Both the position numbers and the translations under genes were made by a program. From UBA668 sp040081465 (GTDB lineage Bacteria > Actinomycetota > Acidimicrobiia > Acidimicrobiales > Ilumatobacteraceae): a DNA stretch of 64,000 nucleotides. Every line of letters begins with the position of its first letter. Position 1 is the stretch's first letter. A model generated the notes under the pieces. It ran no database searches, was not told the DNA's origin, and saw nothing but the letters and a program-made list of their open reading frames with translations. The DNA is taken from contig JBEBGL010000002.1 in NCBI GenBank assembly GCA_040081465.1, forward strand, positions 124,001 through 188,000, read 5' to 3'. Below, piece by piece: positions 47,902 to 57,132 of this stretch.

Positions 47902-49320
47902 TTACAACTGCAGCGACTTGACCTCGAGGAATTCCTCGAGCCCAAATTTGCCTGCCTCGCGGCCGACACCGCTTTGCTTGTAGCCGCCGAACGGCGCCAC
48001 CACGTTGAATGCGCCACCGTTGACCTCGACCTGGCCAGCACGAATACGCCGGGCAACGCGCTTGGCACGCTCGGGGTCACCACTCCATACGCCACCGGCA
48101 AGACCGTAGATGCTGTCGTTGGCGATCTCGACCGCTTCTTCCTCAGTGTCGTACGGGATGATCGAAAGCACTGGTCCGAAGATCTCTTCGCGGGCGATCG
48201 TCATGTTTCGTGTCACGTCGCTGAACACCGTGGGCTGCACGAAGTATCCCTGATCGAGCCCGTCGGGCGCAGCTGTACCGCCGGTGAGCAGCGTTGCGCC
48301 TTCGTCGATGCCTTGCTGGATGAAACCGCGAACGCGTTCGCGCTGGGTTGCCGAGATCAGTGGCCCAAGGCGAGTGGACGGCTCGAACGGGTTGCCGGGC
48401 GTGTAGCCCTCGGCGGTTGCCGTGGCGATCTTCTCTGCTTCGGCCAAACGGGTGCGCGGAACGAGCATGCGCGTCAGAGCGGTGCAGGTTTGCCCGGAGT
48501 TGAAGAAGCACTTGTTGACGCCGTCGGCGATCGCCTTGTCGAAGTCGGCGTCGTCGAGAATCACGTTGGCGCTCTTGCCGCCAAGCTCCAACGCAACCTT
48601 CTTGACGGTCTGGCTGGCAAGTTCAGCGACGCGCTTACCGGCGCGAGTGCTGCCAGTGAAGCTGACCATGTCGATGTCGGGATGCCCGGCGATCGCTTCG
48701 CCCACGACCGGCCCGACACCCGTGACGAGATTGAACACACCAGCCGGAACGCCAGCCTCGTGAATCGCCTCGGCCAGGATGAACGCGTTGATCGGCGCAA
48801 CCTCGCTTGGCTTGACTACAACGGTGTTGCCAGCGGCAAGAGCCGGTGCAACCTTCAACGCGATCTGATGCAGCGGATAGTTCCACGGCGTGATGCAGCC
48901 GACAACGCCGATTGCTTCGCGAATGACCAGCGAGTTTCCGACCTGCTCTTCGAATTGGTAAGTGCCGAGCAATTGCGCGGCAACGGCGAAGTTTGCCTTC
49001 GGCAGGCCAGCCTGCACCATCTTGCTGAGGAAGATGGGCATGCCAACTTCCTTGGCGATGGCGTCAGCAATCTGATCGGTGCGTGCCTCAAGAGCGGCGC
49101 CAATTTTGGTCAGGTAGGCGGCACGCTCTTCCTTGGGAAGCTCGCTCCAGGCGGGGAACGCGGCGCGGGCGGCGGTGACCGCGGCATCGACATCGGCGGC
49201 GGTGCCCTCGGGGACGGTGGCGATGACTTCCTCGGTTGACGAGTCAGTCACGGAGATCGACTTCGTACCCGAACTGGGCACCCACTTACCGTTGATGTAG
49301 AGCTTGTCGTAGGCGTGCAT
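47902..49320 (-). CDS. NAD(P)-dependent aldehyde dehydrogenase
   Basis: A 472-residue ALDH of typical length: TPWNYPLHQIALKVAPALAAGN with the catalytic Asn, KPSE for cofactor, GSTRAGKRVA, catalytic Glu in ELGGKSANV, nucleophile Cys in NSGQTCTALTR, and EEIFGPVLSI. The substrate cannot be told; the sequence resembles broad-specificity aldehyde oxidation enzymes. It sits between the acyltransferase pair and metF without overlaps. Confidence 0.93.
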   Translation of the reverse strand: MHAYDKLYINGKWVPSSGTKSISVTDSSTEEVIATVPEGTAADVDAAVTAARAAFPAWSELPKEERAAYLTKIGAALEARTDQIADAIAKEVGMPIFLSKMVQAGLPKANFAVAAQLLGTYQFEEQVGNSLVIREAIGVVGCITPWNYPLHQIALKVAPALAAGNTVVVKPSEVAPINAFILAEAIHEAGVPAGVFNLVTGVGPVVGEAIAGHPDIDMVSFTGSTRAGKRVAELASQTVKKVALELGGKSANVILDDADFDKAIADGVNKCFFNSGQTCTALTRMLVPRTRLAEAEKIATATAEGYTPGNPFEPSTRLGPLISATQRERVRGFIQQGIDEGATLLTGGTAAPDGLDQGYFVQPTVFSDVTRNMTIAREEIFGPVLSIIPYDTEEEAVEIANDSIYGLAGGVWSGDPERAKRVARRIRAGQVEVNGGAFNVVAPFGGYKQSGVGREAGKFGLEEFLEVKSLQL

Positions 49321-49339
49321 AGCCCGACGATACGTGGTT

Positions 49340-50212
49340 CTAAGGCGAATCGCGAAGGTGTAGGTCGAGGTTGCTGAAAATCTCGCGGGTGGCCCAGCTG
49401 CGATTCAGCGTGTAAAAGTGCAACCCAGGCACACCCGCGTCGATGAGGCGCGCACACAGCTCTGTGGCCAACTCGACACCAATTCGTTCGGCCGTATCCA
49501 GGTTGTCGCCGGCCTTCGACATCGCCTTGACCACCCAGTCGGGAACTTCGGCTCCACTCATCTGGGCCATTCGCGTCACCTGACCAAGGTTGCTGATCGG
49601 CATGATTCCGGCCACGACCGGCTTCGTTACACCCAGCGCGGCAAGCTCGTCGACCATCGCTGTGTAGTGGTCGATGTCGAAGAAGAACTGCGTGATCGCG
49701 AAATCGGCAGCGTGCAGCTTGGCGGCGAGATGATGTCGGTCGCTCCCCTTGTCGGGCGACCGCGGATGCAGCTCGGGATGCGCAGCAACACCGATCGAGA
49801 ACCCACCGAAGCCTCGGACATCTTCGACGAGGTCGGCGCTGAAGCGATAGTCGCCCTCGGGCGCTGGGTCCCCGTGCACCGGCGGATCGCCACCAAGGGC
49901 AAGAATGTTCTCGACGCCCTCCGCTTGATAATCGAGCAGGATGGCGCGCACTTCATCGCGTGTGTGGCCTTGGCAAGTGAGGTGTGCCATCGGGGCAATG
50001 TGTGTTTGTCGGCGCACCCAGCTGACTAAGTCGGCAGTACGAGTGCGCGTGCTGCCGCCAGCGCCGTAAGTGACACTGACGAAGTCGGGATGCAATGGCT
50101 CTAACTCGGCGATCGTGCGACCGAGGCTCAACCATCCGGCCTCATTTTTCGGCGGAAAGAACTCACATGAGTAGGTTCGCCGGGCGGCGAGAAGTTGCGC
50201 AATGCGAGCCAC
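49340..50212 (-). CDS. metF: Methylenetetrahydrofolate reductase
   Basis: A 290-residue flavoenzyme of the MetF TIM-barrel family. CEFFPPKNEAGW opens it, VSVTYGAGGSTR and HLTCQGHTRDEVRAIL follow, NILALGGDPP and DFAITQFFFD are flavin and folate contacts. It makes 5-methyltetrahydrofolate for methionine synthesis. GTG at 50210-50212 (reading MARIAQLL) is a likely start; longer frames to 50392 show no family sequence. A CACGCT seven bases before it could be a leaderless -10. Confidence 0.92.
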   Translation of the reverse strand: MARIAQLLAARRTYSCEFFPPKNEAGWLSLGRTIAELEPLHPDFVSVTYGAGGSTRTRTADLVSWVRRQTHIAPMAHLTCQGHTRDEVRAILLDYQAEGVENILALGGDPPVHGDPAPEGDYRFSADLVEDVRGFGGFSIGVAAHPELHPRSPDKGSDRHHLAAKLHAADFAITQFFFDIDHYTAMVDELAALGVTKPVVAGIMPISNLGQVTRMAQMSGAEVPDWVVKAMSKAGDNLDTAERIGVELATELCARLIDAGVPGLHFYTLNRSWATREIFSNLDLHLRDSP

Positions 50213-50281
50213 ATCCGACAGCGTGGCGCACCAGAGCACGCTTACGTGGCAATCTGGACGAAATTCACACCGGAGGCGAAC

Positions 50282-51493
50282 ATGGCAGAGCAAGAAGCAG
50301 GCTGGCGCAACGATCCGTATGGTCGATTCCAACAGCGGTACTTCAACGGCACGGCGTGGACCGAACACGTAGCGACCGGCGGCGAGCAGCAAGTCGATCC
50401 GCTCGGTGCCAGCACCGTGATACCGATCGCTACTCCCCCGACCGCATTCGCGGCAGGCGGTAAACGCGCAGGCGTAATCAAGTTTCTAGACGCGGCCGGC
50501 CCGGATTCGCGTGAGCGACCGCAGCCGAGTTTGCGCGCTGCCGTCGCCGGACTGGGAGGCGCAGTCCTCGCGGGCGGCGTGCTGACGGTCGTGCTGGGCG
50601 ACAACGCCAGTCGAGGCGTGCAAGTTGTCACGTCGCTAGCCATCATCGCTGTGGCCTGGGCGTTGCGCTCGTTCGTCAAACTGGTCGAGGTACAGGCGGG
50701 CGCCGTCGGAATGGTTGTCGTGGCGATCCCGGCGTTCGCAGTTGCCGCCACTGTGAGCGATGGCAGTGGGTCAAACGCGACCGGTTTTGTGATGGCGGCG
50801 TTGTTCATCGCGGCGTGGGCATTTCGCGGCTTTAAGGCACGCAACCTCTTGCTCGCCCTTGGTGCACTCGCGCTTGTCAGCTCGTTTGGTTCACTGATTA
50901 GCGACCCCAGCGTCGAACAGTGCCAGGAGTACATCGACAACGGTGACTTCGAGTCTTTCGATGATGAATGCTCAGACGTCGACCCGAATGGAGCCACCAG
51001 TTTCCTGCCGACCCAACTCACCGACAATGTTGGCAACGAAGGCACCATCTATCTCATCGGCGGCGCGTTGTACTTAGGACTGACGTGGTGGCTCGATCGT
51101 CGCGGTCATCGCGGCACAGGCACCGCGTTCGCTGGCGCGGGCCTCGTGTCGACATTGGTTGGTGTGAGCATGCTCGCAAGCGACTTTGGTGAGACGTGGG
51201 CGCCGCTGTTCGTACTCGTAGTCGGGCTGATCGTCGCGTTCGTGGGCTCTCATGGAGCGCGACGAGCCACTACGTGGTGGGGCGCGCTGCTCACCGCCAT
51301 TGCAACAATTTGGTTCGTGGCTGTTCAGTGGGAACCAGATTCGAGCGGCGCAATTGGCGCCGTTCTCATCGTGGCTGGCGTTGTGCTAGTCGCCATACCG
51401 CTCATTGACGATCCGTTTAGGAAAGCACTCCGAGCACGCAACACGGGGGGATCAACTCCCACGCCGCCGCCACCCGATTCGTCGGGTAGCTGA
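50282..51493 (+). CDS. DUF2510 multi-pass membrane protein
   Basis: A 403-residue protein. The N-terminal DUF2510 motif reads GWRNDPYGRFQQRYFNGTAWTEHV (given in two parts: GWRNDPYGRF and RYFNGTAWTEHV). A basic linker and ten or so membrane helices follow, with an acidic loop (QCQEYIDNGDFESFDDECSD, two Cys) near 230. A Thr/Pro tail ends it. ATG 50282 has GGAGG five bases upstream. Function unknown; DUF2510 often precedes stress-response or phage-shock-like membrane domains. Confidence 0.83.
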   Translation: MAEQEAGWRNDPYGRFQQRYFNGTAWTEHVATGGEQQVDPLGASTVIPIATPPTAFAAGGKRAGVIKFLDAAGPDSRERPQPSLRAAVAGLGGAVLAGGVLTVVLGDNASRGVQVVTSLAIIAVAWALRSFVKLVEVQAGAVGMVVVAIPAFAVAATVSDGSGSNATGFVMAALFIAAWAFRGFKARNLLLALGALALVSSFGSLISDPSVEQCQEYIDNGDFESFDDECSDVDPNGATSFLPTQLTDNVGNEGTIYLIGGALYLGLTWWLDRRGHRGTGTAFAGAGLVSTLVGVSMLASDFGETWAPLFVLVVGLIVAFVGSHGARRATTWWGALLTAIATIWFVAVQWEPDSSGAIGAVLIVAGVVLVAIPLIDDPFRKALRARNTGGSTPTPPPPDSSGS

Positions 51494-51589
51494 CCGTCAA
51501 ATCGGTGGTGCGCGGCGAGGGGTTCGGCAAGGTGTACCGTTCGCGTCACCTGAGTATTTCAATTGTCCAAGCAAAGCCTGGAGGCATCC

Positions 51590-52138
51590 GTGGATTTCAG
51601 TAAGTTCAAAACATCTGATTGGTTGAAGATTGGTGGAGCGATTGTGTTCCTCATCTTCGGCTTCATGAATTGGATCACCACGTCCATCGACGGTATCGAT
51701 GTGCCTGGCGCCGACACCGGCAACGTGTTCGACTTCTTCTTCACCGGAACGATCCCGTGGATTCTCGTCCTCGGAACCGGAGTCATCACGTTCCTTTTGG
51801 TCAACGGCACGATGAAGGCTGGCGGCCTGCCTTGGCCGCTGATCATGCTGCTCGCTACCGGGCTTGCCGCGTTGCTGCTCCTGATCCGCGTCATCTTCAA
51901 CCCGCTTGAGAACAAAGATCTCGCCGAGTCGCTTGGCTTCGAAATTGGCCGCGGCATTGGCATGATCGGTTCTGCCGTCGGTGGCGTACTCGCATTCGTT
52001 GGCGCTCTCATGGGTTTCCAGGAGACCGGTGGCAACTTGGCCGACCTGAAAGACATGAACAAGATGAAGTCGCAGTTTGGTGGTGGCGGCAATCCCCCGC
52101 CGCCTCCGGGCATGCCGCCTCCGCCCCCGCCGCGTTGA
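51590..52138 (+). CDS. Small membrane protein with proline-rich tail
   Basis: A 182-residue protein: MDFSKFKTSDWLKIGGA, then four membrane helices (about 12-30, 52-72, 80-102, 125-145) and a cytoplasmic tail ending PPPPPGMPPPPPPR. GTG at 51590-51592 has GGAGG seven bases upstream. It follows the DUF2510 gene by 96 bp and a hairpin follows it. No family recognised; the poly-proline end may bind partner proteins. Confidence 0.78.
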   Translation: MDFSKFKTSDWLKIGGAIVFLIFGFMNWITTSIDGIDVPGADTGNVFDFFFTGTIPWILVLGTGVITFLLVNGTMKAGGLPWPLIMLLATGLAALLLLIRVIFNPLENKDLAESLGFEIGRGIGMIGSAVGGVLAFVGALMGFQETGGNLADLKDMNKMKSQFGGGGNPPPPPGMPPPPPPR

Positions 52139-52162
52139 TCTAACTGGTACGCAATTCGTTGC

Positions 52163-52191
52163 ACGACCCCGTCCCGCTGGGGCGGGGTCGT
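52163..52191 (+). terminator. Hairpin after proline-tail membrane protein
   Basis: Nine-base arms ACGACCCCG / CGGGGTCGT enclose an inner CCC/GGG pair with a three-base loop. No T-run follows, so a hairpin-only or rho-linked end is likely. Confidence 0.6.
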
Positions 52192-52268
52192 TGCGCGTCT
52201 GGGGGGCGTTGAAGGTCTAGGAAAATGGCGCGTGGGGTGCGCGCCGCCGCAGATACCATCGGCCAAAC

Positions 52269-53195
52269 ATGTCTGAGCCCCTGATTGTCGCGGAGAATCT
52301 TCAAAAGCGTTTCGGCGAATTCACCGCGGTGGATGGCATCGACGTGCAGGTGCAGAAGGGTGAGGCCTTCGGATTCCTCGGGCCGAACGGCGCCGGCAAG
52401 AGCAGCACCATGCGCATGATCGCGTGCGTCTCGCCCGTCACCTCCGGTCATCTCCGCGTGTTCGGCCTCGACCCCGCATCGCAGGGAAGCGACATTCGTC
52501 GACGCATCGGGGTTGTGCCGCAGCTCGACACACTCGACACCGAGTTGAGCGTGCAAGAGAACCTCTGGCTCTACGGCCGATTCTTCGACCTGTCGCGCGC
52601 CGAGGCCAAGCGTCGCGCGAAAGAGTTGTTGGAGTTCGCACAACTAACCGAGCGCGCTAACAGCATCGTCGAGACGCTGAGTGGTGGTATGAAGCGCAGG
52701 CTTTCGATCGCCCGCTCGCTGATCAACGAGCCCGAGTTGTTGCTGCTCGACGAACCGACCACCGGTCTCGATCCGCAGGCACGCCACGTGTTGTGGGATC
52801 GCTTGTATCGATTGAAGCAACAGGGTGTCACGTTGGTGCTGACGACTCACTATATGGATGAAGCAGAGCAGCTGTGCGATCGACTGGTCGTGATGGACCA
52901 AGGCAAGATCGTGGCCGAGGGTTCGCCGCGCACGCTGATCGAGAAGTATGCGACGCGAGAAGTGCTCGAGTTGCGCTTCGCGGCCGATGGCAACGAAGCG
53001 GCTGCGCCGAAACTCGAGGGCATCGGCGATCGCCAAGAGCTGTTGCCAGATCGCGTTCTCGTGTACGCCGACGACGGCGAACACGCGCTTGCCGAGGCGC
53101 ACAGCCGCGGCCTCGAGCCTGAGAGCGCGCTCGTACGTCGTTCGAGTCTGGAAGACGTCTTTCTGTTGCTCACCGGCCGCAGTCTGGTGGACTGA
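52269..53195 (+). CDS. ABC-2 exporter ATPase (DrrA/NodI-like)
   Basis: A 308-residue ATPase: Walker A GPNGAGKSS (about 36-44), signature LSGGMKRRLS, Walker B LLLLDEPTTGLD, and H-loop LTTHYMDEAEQLCDRLVVMD, with a C-terminal DUF4162-like extension. It pairs with the two permeases that follow with 2-bp spacing and overlap. The group exports lipids, polysaccharides or drugs. It starts an operon of five genes running to 57132. Confidence 0.93.
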   Translation: MSEPLIVAENLQKRFGEFTAVDGIDVQVQKGEAFGFLGPNGAGKSSTMRMIACVSPVTSGHLRVFGLDPASQGSDIRRRIGVVPQLDTLDTELSVQENLWLYGRFFDLSRAEAKRRAKELLEFAQLTERANSIVETLSGGMKRRLSIARSLINEPELLLLDEPTTGLDPQARHVLWDRLYRLKQQGVTLVLTTHYMDEAEQLCDRLVVMDQGKIVAEGSPRTLIEKYATREVLELRFAADGNEAAAPKLEGIGDRQELLPDRVLVYADDGEHALAEAHSRGLEPESALVRRSSLEDVFLLLTGRSLVD

Positions 53196-53197
53196 TC

Positions 53198-53983
53198 GTG
53201 ACTGCAACGCCAGGCGCATTCAGAGTCGCTAGTTGGCATCTAACGGCTTACCGCCGCTTCTGGCGGATGAACCTGCTGTCGTCGTTGGTGCAGCCAATGC
53301 TGTATCTGCTTGGCCTGGGTGTCGGTGTCGGCTCGCTCGTCGATCGCAACGTCGGCTCAGCTGATGTCCTCGGTTCCGTCTCGTACGTTGCCTTCGTCGC
53401 GCCAGGTCTGCTGATCACGACGGCAATGGCACTCGGCGCCGGCGAAAGCATGTGGCCTGTTATGGGCTCGCTGACGTGGCAACGCGGCTACCACGGCATC
53501 GCGGCGACAGAACTCGAGGCGCGCGACATCGTGCTTGGCCACTGCACGTGGATGGCCATTCGCTGTGGCATTGCCGCCTCCGCCGTCGCGCTGGCGTTGA
53601 GCTGCTTCAGCGAGACGCGTTCTTGGGGACTGATTCCCGGTGTTCTCGTAGCCATCCTCGTCGGGCTCTCGTTCGCGATGCCGATCATGGCGTTCGCGAT
53701 CACCGCCAAGTACGACGGCGCCTTCGCGGGTGTACAACGGTTCTTGATCATTCCTCTGTTCCTGTTCGGCGGAGCTTTCTATCCGTTGTCGCAACTTCCG
53801 ACAGTCGTGCAATGGATCGCCAAGGTCTTCCCGCTGTGGCATGGCGTCGTGATTGCGCGCGACTTCTCGTTCGGTGATGTCGATTGGGTCGGTGTGGCCG
53901 GCCACTCCGCTTACATCGCAGTTTGGATCGTCGCCGGCATCTGGGTCGCGATTCGTCGGTTGCGCGGAAAGCTGTACCCCTGA
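53198..53983 (+). CDS. ABC-2 exporter permease 1
   Basis: A 261-residue ABC-2 type permease (NodJ/DrrB-like) with six helices; VAPGLLITTAMALGAGESMWPVMGS and FLFGGAFYPLSQLPTVVQWIAKVFPLWH are family features. GTG start two bases after the ATPase stop. It forms a heterodimer with the next permease. Confidence 0.9.
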   Translation: MTATPGAFRVASWHLTAYRRFWRMNLLSSLVQPMLYLLGLGVGVGSLVDRNVGSADVLGSVSYVAFVAPGLLITTAMALGAGESMWPVMGSLTWQRGYHGIAATELEARDIVLGHCTWMAIRCGIAASAVALALSCFSETRSWGLIPGVLVAILVGLSFAMPIMAFAITAKYDGAFAGVQRFLIIPLFLFGGAFYPLSQLPTVVQWIAKVFPLWHGVVIARDFSFGDVDWVGVAGHSAYIAVWIVAGIWVAIRRLRGKLYP

Positions 53984-54771
53984 TGCTGCTGCGCATCATT
54001 CCCGCGTCGATGATTGTTCGCCGCCCACATCGCATGATCGAACGGCACATAGTCGCGTACAAACGCCAATGGCTGATCGTCGTTAGCGGATTCTTCGAGC
54101 CGCTCTTCTACCTGATCAGCATGCGTGCCGGGTTGAGCGACCTGGTTGGCAAGGTGTCGATGGCCGGCAAGCAGGTGTCGTACGAGGCGTTCGTCGCGCC
54201 GGCGCTGATGGCTTCGTCGGCAATGAACGGTGCCATCTTCGATTCCACCGGCAACGTGCTGCACCGCATGAAGTACGCACGCATTTACGATGCCGCGCTT
54301 GCGACGCCGATGTCGCCCGCCGACGTTGCGGTGGGCGAGATCGGATGGGCACTGTTGCGCGGCCAGTTGTACGCGTGCAGCTTCCTCGGCGTGATGGCCG
54401 CGCTCGGTTTGGTCGACTCGTGGTGGAGCCTGCTGGCACTGCCCGCGTGCGCACTTGTCGGCCTTACGTTCGCCAGCATCGGCTTTGCCAGCACGACATA
54501 CATGCGCGGCTGGACCGACATGGAGATCGTCACCACCGCGATGATGCCGTTGGCTCTGTTTTCGGCGACGTTCTTCCCGATCTCGGCTTACGGGTCGTGG
54601 TCGTGGTTGGTACAGATCTCGCCGCTATATCACGGTGTTGTGCTCGTCAGAGCCGCTAACGCTGGCGTGTGGGAAGCCTCGCTGCTGGGGCACATCGCGG
54701 TGTTAGTGGGGCTCGCGCTGATCGCAATCGTGATCGCCGCTCGTCGTCTGGATATTCTTCTGCGTAAGTGA
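53983..54771 (+). CDS. ABC-2 exporter permease 2
   Basis: A 262-residue ABC-2 permease, similar in layout to the previous one, starting at the TGATG overlap (ATG 53983). VAPALMASSAMNGAIFDSTGNVLHRMKYARIYDAAL and SPLYHGVVLVRA are clear family segments. Two different permeases in one operon indicate a heterodimeric exporter. Confidence 0.9.
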   Translation: MLLRIIPASMIVRRPHRMIERHIVAYKRQWLIVVSGFFEPLFYLISMRAGLSDLVGKVSMAGKQVSYEAFVAPALMASSAMNGAIFDSTGNVLHRMKYARIYDAALATPMSPADVAVGEIGWALLRGQLYACSFLGVMAALGLVDSWWSLLALPACALVGLTFASIGFASTTYMRGWTDMEIVTTAMMPLALFSATFFPISAYGSWSWLVQISPLYHGVVLVRAANAGVWEASLLGHIAVLVGLALIAIVIAARRLDILLRK

Positions 54772-55931
54772 TGCGTCGACGGCCCGAGTCTCCTGTAGCG
54801 ATCGGCGTCATCGTCGGCGCGATCGCCTTGGTGTTTGTGACGCTGCGACTGCTCGTCGCGGCCGACGGAGACATCAGCAGGTTTGTCGTTGCCGGCAGTG
54901 CCTTCACGGACGCCGCACAAGTTCAGCCCGCGATACGGGTGATCGACGGATCGGCCGGATACGACGGTCAGTTCTACTGGCGGCTCGCAACAAACCCTAC
55001 GGAACTCAACGTCGCAGCAAACCACGGTGTGCGGTTCGACGCTGAGTTCCGCGCGACTCGGATCGGTTATCCAGCGATCGCGTGGACTTTGTCGCTGGGC
55101 CAAGCCAGCTGGGTGAAGTGGTCGCTCGTTGTATCGAACATTCTCGGGATGGCTGCCATTGCGTGGTCGGGCGCACGTATTGCTCGCAGTCGCGGACGAC
55201 GACCGTTGGTAGGTCTCGCGCTTGCGTCGTCGTCGGGTCTCGTGTTTTCGATCAGCCGGGACTTGTGTGAGGTAACGATGGTGGCCGGGCTGACCGCTGG
55301 CGTCGCGCTGATGGCTCGGCGGCAGTACGCGTGGGCGTCGCTGTGCTGGATGGTCGCGTGCCTCGCGCACGAGCAAGCACTGCTCTGCGTAATCCCGTTC
55401 GGCGCGTATCGCCTCGTGGAAATGATTCGGCGACGTGAAAGGCTGCCCGCGGCACAAGACCTTCCGTGGATTGCTTCGCTCGCGACTTTTGGCCTTTGGC
55501 AGCTCATTTGTCTCGCCGTCATCGGAAAGGTTTCGGTTCTTACGTCGAAGAGCAACGTCGGCATACCGTTCAAAGGCTTGTTTGAACAGTCGAAAGATTG
55601 GTTGCTCAACGGCATTGGTCCTGTGGAAGCCATCATCGTTCCGCAAGTCGCGCTGCTGGTCACACTGGTTGTGCTCGCCTTTCGTAGTGTCAAGAATCTC
55701 CAAGCGGATGATCGCTGGCTTAGCTGGGTGCTTGTCGTTGCCGCCCTGCTCACGGCCTCGCTGTCGAATTACGTGTGGGATGGACCAGCAGATCTGCGTC
55801 ATTTCGTCGTGCTGTCGACGATCGCCTGGCTCGTCATAGTCAAGTCCGGCACGCGCATTCCAATCGCCCTCATCGCGGCAACCGGAACTGTGTGGATGCT
55901 CACCGCTGCGGCGCGGATCGCAGAGGTTTGA
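54768..55931 (+). CDS. GT-C-like polytopic membrane protein, first tandem copy
   Basis: A 387-residue protein with about nine helices. The extracytoplasmic loop GYDGQFYWRLATNP early in the protein is like the acidic loop of GT-C glycosyltransferases, which use polyprenyl-phosphate sugars. SISRDLCEVTMVAG and LAHEQALLCVIPFGAYRL are shared with the next gene. GTG 54768 overlaps the permease stop; ATG 54771 is an alternative. It may build or modify the material exported by the ABC system. Confidence 0.78.
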   Translation: MMRRRPESPVAIGVIVGAIALVFVTLRLLVAADGDISRFVVAGSAFTDAAQVQPAIRVIDGSAGYDGQFYWRLATNPTELNVAANHGVRFDAEFRATRIGYPAIAWTLSLGQASWVKWSLVVSNILGMAAIAWSGARIARSRGRRPLVGLALASSSGLVFSISRDLCEVTMVAGLTAGVALMARRQYAWASLCWMVACLAHEQALLCVIPFGAYRLVEMIRRRERLPAAQDLPWIASLATFGLWQLICLAVIGKVSVLTSKSNVGIPFKGLFEQSKDWLLNGIGPVEAIIVPQVALLVTLVVLAFRSVKNLQADDRWLSWVLVVAALLTASLSNYVWDGPADLRHFVVLSTIAWLVIVKSGTRIPIALIAATGTVWMLTAAARIAEV

Positions 55932-55941
55932 GGTCTCGGTC

Positions 55942-57132
55942 TTGCCTGCGAGTGTCGACATCACGGCAATCAATCGCCGACTGAAGTCATCGTGGTCCGT
56001 CGGGCTCGCCGCGGGACTGATCGCGTTCGCGTTTGTCGGATTGCGCCTATTGATCGCGGCCGACGGTGACGTCAGCAAATTTGTCGTGGCTGGCCACGTG
56101 CACACCAACGCAGCGGAAGTGCGACCAACCATCCACGTCTTCGAGACGGACGGCTACGACGGGCAGTTCTACTGGCGCCTAGCCACGAATCCTTCCGAAC
56201 TGGATTCAACCCCTTATCGCGGCGTCCAGTTCGATTCGTCCCTGCGCGTGTCGCGCATCGGGTATCCGACAATCGCGTGGGCCATCGCATTCGGACAACC
56301 CGAGTTGGCGAAGTGGACGCTCGTGCTTGCCAACATCGTTGCTATCGCTGTGCTGGCGGCCTCGGGCGCAAGCATCGCTCGTAGCCGTGGTCGGCCCGCG
56401 TTCATTGGCTTCGCGTTTGCGTCGCCTTCGGGCCTTGTGATGTCGCTCAGCCGAGATCTCTGTGAGGTGACGATGATCGCTGCGCTCATCGCCGGCGTCG
56501 CACTGATGTCTCGACGTCAGTACGGCTGGGCGACCGTCAGTTGGATGATCGCGTGTCTCGTTCACGAGCAGTCGCTGTTCCTCGTTATTCCCTATGGCGC
56601 GTATCGACTCGTCCAAATGATTCGCGCAAGACGCTTCGCGCCGGCGGTTGAGGACGCGCCTTGGCTCGCAGGAATCGCCGTCTTCGGGCTTTGGCAATTG
56701 GCGGGCAAACTCCTCGTCGGCAGTTTTCCCGTGTTGGCATCGGGCAGCGCGAGTATGGACGTGCCGTTCAAGGGACTCGTCCACCAGGCGAACCACTGGC
56801 TTCACAATGGTTTTGGTGGTGGCCAGCAATACCTGATCGTGCCGCAACTCGCGTTGATGATCGTTCTCATCGTTCTCGCGTTTCGGAGCGGTGCAACGCT
56901 CAAAGCTGAAGATCGCTGGTTGAGTTGGGCGCTAGTGACTGCCGCTGTGCTCGCAAGCGGATTGTCGAGCGCTGTTTGGGTCGGGCCAGCAGAGCTGCGT
57001 CACGTGGTGGTGCTGACTGGCATTGCATGGCTCGTAATCGTTATGTCTGGCCGTCGTATTCCAATCACCCTCGCCGCCGCAACCGGCGCCGTGTGGCTGA
57101 TGACGGCGACACTTCGCGCGGCAGCGATCTAA
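55942..57132 (+). CDS. GT-C-like polytopic membrane protein, second tandem copy
   Basis: A 396-residue close paralogue of the gene before it, sharing DGYDGQFYWRLATNPSEL, LSRDLCEVTMIAALIAG, VHEQSLFLVIPYGAYRLVQMIR and the C-terminal pattern. TTG start, 10 bp after the first copy. The pair is a recent-looking tandem duplication; divergence in loops suggests different donors or acceptors. Ends with a four-base convergent overlap. Confidence 0.78.
   Translation: MPASVDITAINRRLKSSWSVGLAAGLIAFAFVGLRLLIAADGDVSKFVVAGHVHTNAAEVRPTIHVFETDGYDGQFYWRLATNPSELDSTPYRGVQFDSSLRVSRIGYPTIAWAIAFGQPELAKWTLVLANIVAIAVLAASGASIARSRGRPAFIGFAFASPSGLVMSLSRDLCEVTMIAALIAGVALMSRRQYGWATVSWMIACLVHEQSLFLVIPYGAYRLVQMIRARRFAPAVEDAPWLAGIAVFGLWQLAGKLLVGSFPVLASGSASMDVPFKGLVHQANHWLHNGFGGGQQYLIVPQLALMIVLIVLAFRSGATLKAEDRWLSWALVTAAVLASGLSSAVWVGPAELRHVVVLTGIAWLVIVMSGRRIPITLAAATGAVWLMTATLRAAAI

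Noticed and set aside
47857..49239. A 460-codon plus-strand frame over the aldehyde dehydrogenase
   Set aside because: Antisense shadow of a complete ALDH; translation has no recognisable fold.
54630..56132. A 500-codon minus-strand frame across the permease and GT-C-like genes
   Set aside because: It crosses several real genes on the other strand, and its residues are a mirror of their codon bias.
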